Shown piece by piece: positions 1-6,793 of a DNA stretch of 12,139 bases (the first letter of the stretch is position 1; each line of letters starts with the position of its first letter). A model generated the notes under the pieces. That model saw only the letters and a list, made by a program, of their open reading frames with translations, did not search any database and was not told the DNA's origin. The DNA is taken from positions 1-12,139 of the forward strand of contig CAUASQ010000043.1 of the NCBI GenBank assembly GCA_958431945.1, in the 5' to 3' direction. The position numbers and the translations under genes are program-made. This DNA is from an uncultured Collinsella sp. Its GTDB lineage: Bacteria; Actinomycetota; Coriobacteriia; Coriobacteriales; Coriobacteriaceae.

Positions 1-341
1 GGTATACGGGTGCATCATCGACGTCTTCAATACAGAAGATATCAGTGCGGAGTGTTCTGAAAACCAAGCCCGGCCCCCGCCTGCGGTGACGCTGCTGCAA
101 GCGGTCTGCGATGGGGTCGTTGTTGGTTGGGGCCGCTGGGCTGATGCAGGGGCGCGTGGTTGTTGCGGGCCCTGGTCCCGGCGGCGGCCTCGGCGCTTTG
201 CGCCTGCCGCCTTTGGGAACTGTGGGGCGTGGCCGGCAGCTGCGGCGCTGCGCGCCTGCTGCCTTGGGTGACTTTGGGGTCGATTGGGGTTGTCTGCACA
301 ATTCGCGGTATTATGTTGCGGAGTTTTGAAAGGAGCCGCTG
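1..341. other. Left-edge G-rich region, no confident gene
   Basis: No gene can be assigned here. One plus-strand frame is open from base 2 to a stop at 269-271. Its first 20 or so residues (beginning VYGCIIDVFNTEDI) look protein-like, but the rest is low-complexity Arg/Ala/Gly/Cys. It could be the degraded tail of a gene lying left of the window. The minus-strand open frame covering 42-473 is Arg/Pro/Ala/Gln-rich and overlaps ogt, so it is best explained as a composition shadow. A TATTAT hexamer at 309-314 is a weak candidate -10 box for ogt; no matching -35 at normal spacing was found. Confidence 0.3.
194..279. repeat. Imperfect direct repeat, 52-bp period
   Basis: Bases 194-227 and 246-279 align without gaps at an offset of 52, with 27 of 34 positions identical. 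The shared core includes CGCCTGC, GCCTT and ACT-N-TGGGG. The block lies in the G-rich leader just upstream of ogt. It may be a local duplication in non-coding sequence; no function is evident. Confidence 0.45.
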
Positions 342-920
342 GTGGTCACGACGACGTTTGCTTCGCCTTTGGGCGAAATCTTGCTTGCCGCTGATGGCCG
401 CGGTCTGACGGGGCTTTGGTTTGAGGGACAGGAGCATTTTGGCTCCACGCTTCTCAAAGAAGATCCTGAACATGTTGAAGGCGCCGATGCAGTTTCTGGT
501 GCTGGCGGCATGTCGTCGGTGAGTCCTGCAAATGGTGCGGCGTCTTCGGTGCTTGAGCGTTCCTGGGCTTGGCTGAATGCTTATTTTGCAGGGCAGGAAC
601 CTCGGTTTACGCCGCCGTTACATTTGATTGGCACGGCGTTTCAGCGTGAAGTTTGGTACGAGCTGCTTTCTATTCCGCGTGGCGAGGTCGCCACGTATGG
701 CGAGATTGCCCAGCGTGTTGCTGCTCGACATCGTGTGCCGGGAAACGAGGATCCCGTTGTGTCTCCTCGTGCGGTGGGGGCTGCGGTCGCGCGTAATCCC
801 ATTTCGATTATTGTGCCGTGCCATCGCGTGGTTGCCGCCGACGGGTCGCTCAACGGATATGCCGGCGGCCTCGACCGCAAGGAGTGGCTGCTTCGGCTTG
901 AGGGCGCGTACGAGGAGTAA
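342..920 (+). CDS. ogt: Methylated-DNA-[protein]-cysteine S-methyltransferase (Ogt/AGT)
   Basis: This is a suicidal DNA-repair protein that moves alkyl groups from O6-alkylguanine to its own cysteine. The 192-aa product carries the family hallmark PCHRV with acceptor Cys160. Ahead of it come the DNA-binding helix region (FQREVWYELLSIPRGEVATY), the RAVGAAVARNP stretch, and behind it the C-terminal NGYAGGLDRKEWLL segment. The start is GTG at 342, supported by AAAGGAG at 329-335. Two departures from a compact Ogt are visible: a Gly/Ala/Ser-rich insert at about residues 46-66, and extra residues (RHRVPGNEDPVVSP) between the helix-turn-helix part and RAVG. It stands alone and is followed by the tandem palindromic repeat. 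Family assignment is firm; the inserts may only lengthen surface loops. Confidence 0.95.
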   Translation: MVTTTFASPLGEILLAADGRGLTGLWFEGQEHFGSTLLKEDPEHVEGADAVSGAGGMSSVSPANGAASSVLERSWAWLNAYFAGQEPRFTPPLHLIGTAFQREVWYELLSIPRGEVATYGEIAQRVAARHRVPGNEDPVVSPRAVGAAVARNPISIIVPCHRVVAADGSLNGYAGGLDRKEWLLRLEGAYEE

Positions 921-959
921 CACTCGAGCGCTTTGCATAGCCAAGATGCCGTGAAAGAA

Positions 960-1098
960 CGGGACATGCTTTCCGAATGGAGGCTCAGACGGAAACTACG
1001 TCCCGGAATTCTGTTTTAAAGCGGGATGCGCTTTCCGAATGGCGTTCCAAGCGGAAACCGTGTCCCGGAATACAGCCTCAGAGTGGGACGCCGTTTCC
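960..1098. repeat. 62-bp tandem palindromic repeat, about 2.2 units
   Basis: Unit 1 (960-1021) and unit 2 (1022-1083) match at a constant offset of 62; a partial third unit (1084-1098) keeps the same register. Each full unit is itself an inverted repeat. The left arm, GGGAYRYGCTTTCCG, can pair imperfectly with a right arm of the form CGGAAACNNNGTCCC across a loop of about 14 bases. The junctions between units also carry GTCCC...GGGAC dyads, so alternative foldings exist. The array lies between ogt and two converging gene relics, a typical place for REP-like or MITE-derived sequence. Any spanning open frame is spurious. Confidence 0.75.
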
Positions 1099-1689
1099 GG
1101 CTGAGACCACCTGCCTGGACATCGATCTACGCCCGCTCCTGCAGGGCGTAGATGGACTTATCCATGTTGAACAGGTAAGCCACAACGCAGACGATGAAGA
1201 ACGCCGGCAGATTACCGAAACCGAAGACCTCGCAACCGATAAGGATGGTCGCGAGCAGCGTATTGGTGGCGCTGCCAAAGACGGCTGCGTAGCCCAGCGC
1301 GGCGCAAAGCGCGATGGACATGCCGAGTTGAGCCTCGTTATGGCGACATCTGGGTAACAGAAAGGCCCGCGTTCCTCAGAGGCAAGATAGGCAATTCTGC
1401 TTCTGAGGTAGATCTCAATTCTGCCGACCGCATCAAACATTAACTGCCGGAGGGCTCGGTCAAATTCATGCGTGTAGATGATGGTTTTGAATGTTGTGTC
1501 TTCGCGAAAGATGGTAATCCCGGACTTGCATTTGGTTTTGTAGGGAAACCAGTAGGCCGACAGTCTGTAGTGGCCGACTTCGACCAAAGCTCGCTCGAGT
1601 TCGCTTTGATCAGAGCACTTAAGACCCCTGTATTCTGTCAATAGTGCTATTTGTTCGTTGATGGATATCCGCGACTTCCGGTATTTCAT
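1078..1689 (-). pseudogene. Truncated Abi-family (AbiD/AbiF-like) protein, chimeric 3' end
   Basis: The ORF is 203 codons, but only the first 110 or so look like an Abi_2-type abortive-infection protein. They open with SINEQIALLTEYRGLKCSD, followed by VGHYRLSAYWFPYK and an EFDRALRQLMFDAVGRIEIY segment, as in the N-terminal half of that family. After residue ~112 (about base 1350) the frame runs out of frame through the ClC remnant and into the tandem repeat, ending at 1078-1080. Family members are usually near 300 aa, so this is a broken gene. The ATG at 1689 is preceded by AAGAGG. Members of the family are phage-defence genes; activity of this stump is doubtful. Confidence 0.75.
1127..1345 (-). 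pseudogene. C-terminal remnant of a ClC-family chloride channel
   Basis: A minus-strand frame ending at a TAG (1127-1129) encodes about 72 residues. These resemble the last two helices of voltage-gated chloride channel (ClC) proteins: HNEAQLGMSIALCAALGYAA, then VFGSATNT, and a closing IYALQ. Full ClC proteins exceed 400 residues, and nothing upstream continues the frame: past about 1345 the sequence belongs to the Abi-like gene in another frame. An ATG at 1319-1321 exists but lies inside family sequence and has no clear ribosome-binding site. This is most likely the stump of a gene whose front was deleted or displaced. Confidence 0.7.
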
Positions 1690-1760
1690 TTAAGCCTCTT
1701 GATGGAAAAAGAGCTGGAGTTGCGCATCGTTGAGAGGCTTTCCAGCTTTAGCAAAACAAA

Positions 1761-1787
1761 CTTATAAGATGCGACGGGCCGCGTCAA
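1761..1787 (-). promoter_or_regulatory. Possible promoter of the Abi-like relic
   Basis: On the minus strand TTGACG (1782-1787) is followed 15 bases later by TATAAG (1761-1766), about 75 bases before the Abi-like ATG. The hexamers are good but the spacing is shorter than the usual 16-18. The 1700-1800 stretch is also more AT-rich than its surroundings, as is common for transferred defence genes. Confidence 0.4.
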
Positions 1788-1860
1788 GATAATTACCGGA
1801 CGGCCTAGGAGGCGGCTGGTTGACTGGCCTAAAACCTGATGCGCGGAGCGGCGCTCCACG

Positions 1861-2499
1861 CTATTCAGCGCGCTTGATAGGATGACGAACCACAGTCTTA
1901 AGTTTCTCCGGCGCACACTTGCGTGGATCGGAGAGATAGATTTCGTGATGTGAACGGGTGTCTGAGAAGTCGGGGACATAGCCCTGCTCGGTCGTGTATT
2001 CATGCATGGCGTTTACGGTCGCCGGTTCGTTGTCGTAGGGCCCGGTGTGCATGCATTGAACGCAGAGACCCTCGTCAACTTTAAGCAGCTCGACGGCGGA
2101 AAAGTCCAGTTTCTTTTTGGTTGTGGCTTCCGCGACCGCCCAGTCAAAGTCATCTCGGGTGACGAAATCGGGCAGGCGGATGCACGAGATAAAGTTGAAA
2201 TCGTCCTTGCGTACATAATCGATGTCGCCGCTCGGGGAGTCTTGCCACCAGAAACCCTCGAGCGGCGGTACCACAAAGTCGAAATAGCCCTCGATACTCC
2301 TTGAGCCTTTCTTCGACATCTTGATGGTATAGGCGATGCCGTAAAGCAGCGGCAGGGCGTTTTGATACTCGCCACCTTCGGTATTTGGGTCGCCCTTTCC
2401 GCGAACGGCAACGTAGCTCATAGGCGGGACAGTTACGATACTCGGCTTGCTTGCAGGTTTGTAGAGCTCCTTGCATTCCTTCTTAAAGTCGAACGCCAT
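1861..2499 (-). CDS. GyrI-like small-molecule-binding domain protein
   Basis: The 212-aa product matches the stand-alone GyrI-like family (related to the AraC effector-binding/SOUL-like fold). It begins MAFDFKKECKELYKPASKPS, then has VPPMSYVAVRGKGDP, a VVPPLEGFWWQ segment, IRLPDFVTRDDF, a CMHTGPYDNEP loop and a closing HHEIYLSDPRK. The length is normal and no helix-turn-helix is present, so it is a binding or enzyme domain rather than a regulator. E. coli GyrI/SbmC protects gyrase and is SOS-induced; some GyrI-like proteins have been reported to hydrolyse cyclopropanoid DNA-alkylating toxins. Which role applies here cannot be read from sequence. AGAAAGGCGG precedes the ATG at 2499. A LexA-type palindrome lies 57-70 bases upstream. 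Confidence 0.88.
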   Translation of the reverse strand: MAFDFKKECKELYKPASKPSIVTVPPMSYVAVRGKGDPNTEGGEYQNALPLLYGIAYTIKMSKKGSRSIEGYFDFVVPPLEGFWWQDSPSGDIDYVRKDDFNFISCIRLPDFVTRDDFDWAVAEATTKKKLDFSAVELLKVDEGLCVQCMHTGPYDNEPATVNAMHEYTTEQGYVPDFSDTRSHHEIYLSDPRKCAPEKLKTVVRHPIKRAE

Positions 2500-2540
2500 G
2501 TTGGCCGCCTTTCTGCGTATTGGCCTGCTTAGATAGCCGA

Positions 2541-2569
2541 ATCATATCATAGAAACGAACAGCTGTTCG
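2541..2569 (-). promoter_or_regulatory. Promoter with LexA/SOS-box-like operator
   Basis: CGAACAGCTGTTCG at 2556-2569 is a perfect 14-bp palindrome. It fits the Gram-positive and actinobacterial LexA operator form CGAAC-N4-GTTCG. Reading toward the GyrI-like gene, two overlapping TATGAT hexamers (2541-2551) follow directly and could be the -10 box, so a repressor here would cover the spacer/-35 area. No good -35 hexamer was found. The assignment to LexA rests on motif match only. Confidence 0.7.
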
Positions 2570-2685
2570 AATGATTTGGCTGACAGATTGAGATGCGTGC
2601 GTTGTGTTTGGCGGTCGGCCTGACCCCATCGATGATTTCTCTGCCTCCCCGGCGCCTCATCTATAGCTGCCGTTTCCCCATATAG

Positions 2686-2721
2686 AACCTGCCAAAATAA
2701 ACCCGTCCCTTTTTAGTCGGT
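2686..2721 (-). repeat. Dispersed 36-bp repeat, copy A
   Basis: This 36-base segment, read on the minus strand, matches the segment at 10639-10674 at 32 of 36 positions. Shared cores include AAAAAGGGAC and ATTTTGGCAGGTT. Copy A lies in the 270-bp gap between the divergent GyrI-like and ABC-transporter genes. Two copies 8 kb apart next to unrelated genes indicate a dispersed intergenic repeat rather than a gene-specific site. Confidence 0.7.
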
Positions 2722-2770
2722 GCGAAATGGGTAATACTAAAGAGTTATCCGACCAGATGGGAACCGATCG

Positions 2771-3472
2771 ATGGCTTATATCGAATTCAAAGACGTCATC
2801 AAGGCATACGGCGAGGGCGACGCCCGCATTCACGCACTCGACGGCGCGAGCTTTACGGTCGAGCGCGGCGAGCTCGCCATCATTTTGGGTGCTTCGGGTG
2901 CCGGCAAGACCACGGCGCTCAACATTCTGGGCGGCATGGATACGGCGACTTCCGGCACCGTGACGGTGGACGGGCGCGATGTGAGCTCCGCTAACGAGGC
3001 GCAGCTCGTGGAATACCGCCGCGCCGACGTCGGCTTTGTCTTCCAGTTCTACAATCTGGTCCCCAACCTGACGGCGCTCGAAAATGTTGAGCTTGCGGCG
3101 CAAATCTGCCCTGATTCGCTCGATGCCGAGCAAACGCTTTGCCAGGTTGGCTTGGGTGAGCGCCTCGCCAACTTCCCCGCGCAGCTTTCGGGCGGCGAGC
3201 AGCAGCGCGTGTCCATTGCCCGCGCACTGGCAAAGAACCCCAAGCTGCTTTTGTGCGACGAGCCCACGGGCGCACTTGACTATAAAACCGGCAAGCAGAT
3301 CTTGCAGCTGCTGCAGGACACTTGCCGCAAGCAGGGCATTACGGTCATCATCATCACCCACAACTCCGCGCTGGCGCCCATGGCCGATCGCTTGATCCGC
3401 TTTAAGAACGGTCGCGTGGAGAGCGAGACGGTCCAGCAAAATCCCGTGCCTATCGAGACGATCGAGTGGTAG
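2771..3472 (+). CDS. ABC transporter ATP-binding protein (MacB/LolD type)
   Basis: This 233-aa ATPase powers the FtsX-like permease encoded directly downstream. All nucleotide-binding motifs are present: Walker A GASGAGKTT (40-48), Q-loop Q92 in FQFYNLVPNLTALENVELA, signature LSGGEQQ (139-145), Walker B LLLCDE (159-164), D-loop region GALD (167-170), and switch His197. The FYNLVPNLTALENV and GGEQQRVSIARAL wording is typical of the MacB/LolD (lipoprotein or antimicrobial-peptide exporter) group. The ATG at 2771 has only a weak purine stretch (GATGGGA, 2755-2761) ahead. The substrate is unknown; no sensor kinase or regulator gene is adjacent. Confidence 0.95.
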   Translation: MAYIEFKDVIKAYGEGDARIHALDGASFTVERGELAIILGASGAGKTTALNILGGMDTATSGTVTVDGRDVSSANEAQLVEYRRADVGFVFQFYNLVPNLTALENVELAAQICPDSLDAEQTLCQVGLGERLANFPAQLSGGEQQRVSIARALAKNPKLLLCDEPTGALDYKTGKQILQLLQDTCRKQGITVIIITHNSALAPMADRLIRFKNGRVESETVQQNPVPIETIEW

Positions 3473-3477
3473 CGCCC

Positions 3478-6243
3478 ATGGACCAAGACCGCCAAAACAG
3501 CCTACGCCGCGACGCGCAGAACACGGAGCGCGAGCAGGATTTTACGACCTACCGCACTGCCCAAAGCTCAAACGATATGGTGCCGACGGTTTTTCGCCGT
3601 GGCATCTACCGCACAATCCGAGGCAGTCTTAAGCGCTTTTTGTCAATCGTGGTCATCACCGCGCTTGGCGTGAGCGTGATGTGCGGCCTTAAGGCGGGTT
3701 GCGAGGACCTGTGTGATTCGGTTGATGCCTACTTCGACCAGCAAAATGTCTATGACATTAACGTGCAGTCGACCTATGGCCTGACTGACGATGATCTCGA
3801 CGCCATACAAGAGGTCGATGGCGTCGAAACGGCCGAGGGCATCTACACCGAGACCGCCTACACCGCCGTGGGCACAACGCGCGAGCGCGTGGTCGTGCAG
3901 AGTCTCTCCAAGGAGAACATCGATCAGCCGGTGCTCGTGAACGGCGATTTGCCCGAGAGCGCCGATGAAGTCGCGGTGACTTCGAAGTTCCTGAAGGCAT
4001 CGGGCAAGAAAATCGGCGATACGGTGAGTTTTGCCGCCAATGACGCGAGCTCGTCCAATCAAAGCGCCAAGGACCAGTTTGCCGCGGGCGATTACACCAT
4101 TACGGCTGAGGTCCTCGACCCCACTGATGTGAGCTCCGACTCGACAGTCAACGCCTTTCGCGCTGCTTCGGCGGCGGACTATAAGTTCTATGTGAGCGAG
4201 GACGCCGCGACATCTTCTTCCTACTCCGCGGTCCACGTGATCGTCGAGGGAGCCAAGAGCCTCAACTCCTATTCGGATGCCTACGCGGCAAAGATCAACA
4301 AGGTCAAGGGCAATATAGAGAAGATCCGCGAGGAGCGTGAGAAGGCGCGCGCCCAGGAGCTGACGGTCGACACGCCGGCGAGCTTGGACGCGGCTGAGCG
4401 TCAGGCGAATATGCTCTTTGGGATTGAGCAGGACAACATCAATCGCATGGCCGGGGGCAGCGACGAGCGTGCGCAGGCGCAAGCCGACCTGGATCAGCGT
4501 CGCGCCGCCGCCGATCAACAGTTTGCCGATGCCCGCGCCGAGCTTTCCGATCTGGGCGAATGCACCTGGTACATCCAGGACCGCGGCAATATCGCAAGCT
4601 ATTCGAGCGTGGAGAGCGATAGCTCGTCAATTGAAGCCATCGCCACGGTGTTCCCGTTCATCTTCTTTATCGTCGCCGTGCTCATCAGCCTTACCACCGC
4701 CACACGCATGGTCGAGGAGGAGCGCACACTCATCGGCCTGTATAAGGCGCTCGGTTATTCGCGCGGGCGCATCCTGTCCAAATACGTGGACTACGCGCTG
4801 TGGGCTTGTCTGATCGGCGGCGTGCTCGGTAACATCATCGGATTTGTGGGCCTGCCGCTGTTCCTGTTTACGGTGTTCGACGACATGTACTCGCTGCCCC
4901 AGATGCTACTTTCGTACGACATCGTGTCCTCGATCGTTTCGGTGGCGCTGTTTGCCGTGGGCGTGGTGGGCGCCACGATTATCGCCTGCCGCCACGAGAT
5001 GGCCGAGACCCCGGCCTCGCTTATGCGTCCCAAGGCCCCGCGCGCTGGCTCGCGCATCTTGCTCGAGCGCATCGGCTTTATCTGGCGCCGCATGGGCTTC
5101 TTAAACAAGGTGGCGGCGCGTAACCTGTTCCGCTACAAAAAGCGCGCCTTTATGACCATCTTCGGTATCGCCGGTTGTACGGCGCTCGTGATCTGCGGAA
5201 TGGGCATTCGTGATACGTCGGTGGCGCTTTCGCCCAAGCAGTACGGGCATATCACGCGCTATGACCTGCTGGCGGTTGCCAATCCCGACGATTTTTCGCA
5301 GACGTGCGCGGCGCTCGACGAGCGAAGCGCGGCCAATGATTCCAACGTGACGGTGACCTCGACCCTGCCGATTATGACCGACAACGTCACCTTTACGTTT
5401 GGCGGCAAGAGCGAGACCGTGCAGCTCATCGTGATTCCCGATGACCGCGCGGGTGACTTGGGCGATTACGTGCGCCTGGAGGATGAGTCCAAAGAACCTC
5501 TGTCTTTGCGTGACGGAGACGTGTATCTGAGCAAAAGTTCACAGCTGGTGTTGGGGATTCAGCCGGGCGATACGGCTCACGTCCAGGATTCGTCGCTCAA
5601 CGTCGCCAAGGTCAAGGTTAGCGACATTTCGCTCAACTATCTGGGCAACACGCTTTACATGACGCAGAGTACCTATGAGCAAGTTTTTGGTCGCAGTGCT
5701 CGACTCAACGGCGTCTTTGTGCTGCTTAAGGGTTCGTCGGCCGACCAGATTGCGTTTAGCAAGAAGCTTAAGAGCGACGGTTGGCTCACCATCTCGAGCA
5801 CGGCCGAACATTGGCAGAACTACGAGGCGAACTTTGCGATTATCAATTCCGTGGTGGTGCTCGTGACCTTTATGGCGGCGTGCCTGTCGTTTGTGGTGGT
5901 GTTTACGCTGTCCAACACCAACATTTCGGAGCGCGAGCGCGAACTGGCAACCATTAAGGTGCTGGGCTTCCGTCGCGGCGAGGTGCACCACTACGTCAAC
6001 AAGGAGACGTTGATCCTCACGGCGATTGGCGCCGCGCTGGGTGTTCCGCTGGGCGGTGCACTGGCCGAGAGTTTTACGTACATTTTGCAGATGCCGTCGC
6101 TGTACTTTGACGTCGAAGTCGAGCCGCTGAGCTACGTGCTTGCCGTGGTGCTTTCCTTCGGCTTTACGTTTATCGTTAACCTCGCTACCAATCGTACCCT
6201 CAACAAGATCGACATGGTCGGCGCCCTCAAGAGCGCCGAGTAA
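3478..6243 (+). CDS. FtsX-like ABC transporter permease
   Basis: The 921-aa membrane partner of the preceding ATPase. About eight membrane segments are seen: one near residues 53-71, three at about 387-405, 440-464 and 482-504 (first FtsX domain), one at 559-577, and three at about 788-811, 845-866 and 886-904 (second FtsX domain). A large outside domain spans roughly 75-385, with a charged, probably coiled-coil part at about 274-355; a second outside domain covers 580-785. The repeat YKALGYSRGRI / IKVLGFRRGEV follows the core segments in both halves. Such permeases usually drive mechanical work or export rather than free transport through a pore. An upstream GTG at 3466 would overlap the ATPase gene by 7 bases; the ATG at 3478 was preferred. 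Confidence 0.93.
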   Translation: MDQDRQNSLRRDAQNTEREQDFTTYRTAQSSNDMVPTVFRRGIYRTIRGSLKRFLSIVVITALGVSVMCGLKAGCEDLCDSVDAYFDQQNVYDINVQSTYGLTDDDLDAIQEVDGVETAEGIYTETAYTAVGTTRERVVVQSLSKENIDQPVLVNGDLPESADEVAVTSKFLKASGKKIGDTVSFAANDASSSNQSAKDQFAAGDYTITAEVLDPTDVSSDSTVNAFRAASAADYKFYVSEDAATSSSYSAVHVIVEGAKSLNSYSDAYAAKINKVKGNIEKIREEREKARAQELTVDTPASLDAAERQANMLFGIEQDNINRMAGGSDERAQAQADLDQRRAAADQQFADARAELSDLGECTWYIQDRGNIASYSSVESDSSSIEAIATVFPFIFFIVAVLISLTTATRMVEEERTLIGLYKALGYSRGRILSKYVDYALWACLIGGVLGNIIGFVGLPLFLFTVFDDMYSLPQMLLSYDIVSSIVSVALFAVGVVGATIIACRHEMAETPASLMRPKAPRAGSRILLERIGFIWRRMGFLNKVAARNLFRYKKRAFMTIFGIAGCTALVICGMGIRDTSVALSPKQYGHITRYDLLAVANPDDFSQTCAALDERSAANDSNVTVTSTLPIMTDNVTFTFGGKSETVQLIVIPDDRAGDLGDYVRLEDESKEPLSLRDGDVYLSKSSQLVLGIQPGDTAHVQDSSLNVAKVKVSDISLNYLGNTLYMTQSTYEQVFGRSARLNGVFVLLKGSSADQIAFSKKLKSDGWLTISSTAEHWQNYEANFAIINSVVVLVTFMAACLSFVVVFTLSNTNISERERELATIKVLGFRRGEVHHYVNKETLILTAIGAALGVPLGGALAESFTYILQMPSLYFDVEVEPLSYVLAVVLSFGFTFIVNLATNRTLNKIDMVGALKSAE

Positions 6244-6304
6244 CCTGTCCTGGGATTCAAGTTCTAGCGAGCTGCCGACGCGCCCGCAGCAGCATTTTTG
6301 CATA

Positions 6305-6348
6305 AACCGCCCCGCCAAATGCATACTTTGACGGGGCGGTTGCTTTTT
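6305..6348 (+). terminator. Rho-independent terminator of the ABC operon
   Basis: A stem AACCGCCCCG (6305-6314) pairs with CGGGGCGGTT (6332-6341). It extends inward past one mismatch through CAAA/TTTG, and TTTTT follows at 6344-6348. It lies 62 bases after the permease stop. Confidence 0.9.
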
Positions 6349-6373
6349 GCCCACAGGTACCCCAGGGGGCGCC

Positions 6374-6396
6374 GTGCAAATTCCGGAGTATTCAGC
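6374..6396 (+). repeat. 23-bp intergenic motif, copy 1
   Basis: This copy begins GTGCA and ends GGAGTATTCAGC. It matches the minus-strand copy at 6553-6575 at 19 of 23 positions, the four differences all lying in the middle. A weaker relative (GTGCAAAACTGCGCTGAA) starts at 6427. Inverted pairing between copies 1 and 2 would enclose the nested stem in between. Confidence 0.6.
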
Positions 6397-6493
6397 GTCC
6401 CGGGGTCCGCGGGCGCGGGGGCGGGGGTGCAAAACTGCGCTGAAAGCCCCGATTCTGAGTCCCAACGCCTCTAGAGCCGCTCGTTTTTTTACA

Positions 6494-6584
6494 GGATGCG
6501 GCTCATGGTGCCTGCCTTTCGCCCAAAATCCAGTATGCAGGCACCCTCGGCTGCTGAATACTCCCAAAAATGCACGCCGCATCC
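6494..6584. repeat. Nested inverted repeat (possible structured RNA)
   Basis: GGATGCGGC (6494-6502) is the exact complement of 6576-6584, and inside it GGTGCCTGC (6507-6515) is the exact complement of 6537-6545. A competing stem pairs GAGCCGC (6474-6480) with GCGGCTC (6498-6504), which overlaps the outer arm, so the two folds exclude each other. There is no gene to regulate nearby, so this may be a stand-alone transcript or a mobile-element relic. Confidence 0.55.
6553..6575 (-). repeat. 23-bp intergenic motif, copy 2
   Basis: Minus-strand partner of the copy at 6374-6396 (19 of 23 identical, sharing GTGCA and GGAGTATTCAGC). It lies in the 3' side of the nested stem at 6494-6584. Confidence 0.6.
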
Positions 6585-6608
6585 TACCCCAGGCACCCGC
6601 AGCAAGAA

Positions 6609-6793
6609 GACGAATAGTCTCGGCCTCCCCAGTCACCGTAGGAGGCCCCAGGGCTTACCTCCCAAATCTTTCCGCAGGACGGAAGGATCCCGCCGCGCGA
6701 AGCGCACGGCGGGATCCTGACATGTCCGAGGACGATTTGGGAGGTAAGCCCTGGGGTCTCCGATGAGAGCAGTTTCGGCCGAGGCTATTCGTC
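6609..6793. repeat. 185-bp palindrome-like element overlapping the pfkA 3' end
   Basis: The two halves are inverted and stay in exact register for 87 bases each around an 11-base centre. From the outside in: a 17-bp block beginning GACGAATAG (16 of 17 match), 15 unrelated bases, a 28-bp block containing CCCCAGGGCTTACCTCCC (27 of 28 match), 16 mostly unrelated bases, and an 11-bp perfect stem GGATCCCGCCG. The right outer block holds the final Asp and Glu codons and TAG stop of the phosphofructokinase gene. No flanking target duplication was seen, and the central hairpin lacks a T-run, so it is not a standard terminator. Confidence 0.8.

Larger units (their letters stand above)
6350..6608. other. 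Gene-free, repeat-rich gap between convergent genes
   Basis: The permease gene ends on the left and the phosphofructokinase gene ends on the right, so no downstream gene needs this sequence. Open frames across it are Pro/Arg/Ala-rich and lack family features. The stretch instead holds a 23-bp motif in inverted copies and a nested stem, listed separately, plus a very G-rich run at about 6400-6427. Confidence 0.6.

Noticed and set aside
960..1098. CRISPR-like array
   Set aside because: Period is 62 with only two full units, similarity runs across the whole unit rather than repeat-plus-unique-spacer, and no cas gene is near.
977..1357. Plus-strand protein of 126 residues
   Set aside because: It reads through the tandem repeat and lies antisense to the ClC remnant; its repeated wording comes from the DNA repeat, not from a protein family.
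5539..6636. Minus-strand frame of 365 codons running from the intergenic gap into the permease gene
   Set aside because: Crosses a terminator and the 3' part of the permease; His/Arg/Gly-rich shadow without family features.
6685..6717. Standard terminator for pfkA
   Set aside because: The GGATCCCGCCG stem is strong, but no T-run follows on either strand and it is the centre of a much larger inverted element.
6347..6766. Plus-strand frame of 139 codons in the gap before pfkA
   Set aside because: Pro/Arg/Ala-rich, spans both inverted-repeat systems and starts without a ribosome-binding site; DNA-level structure explains the region better.
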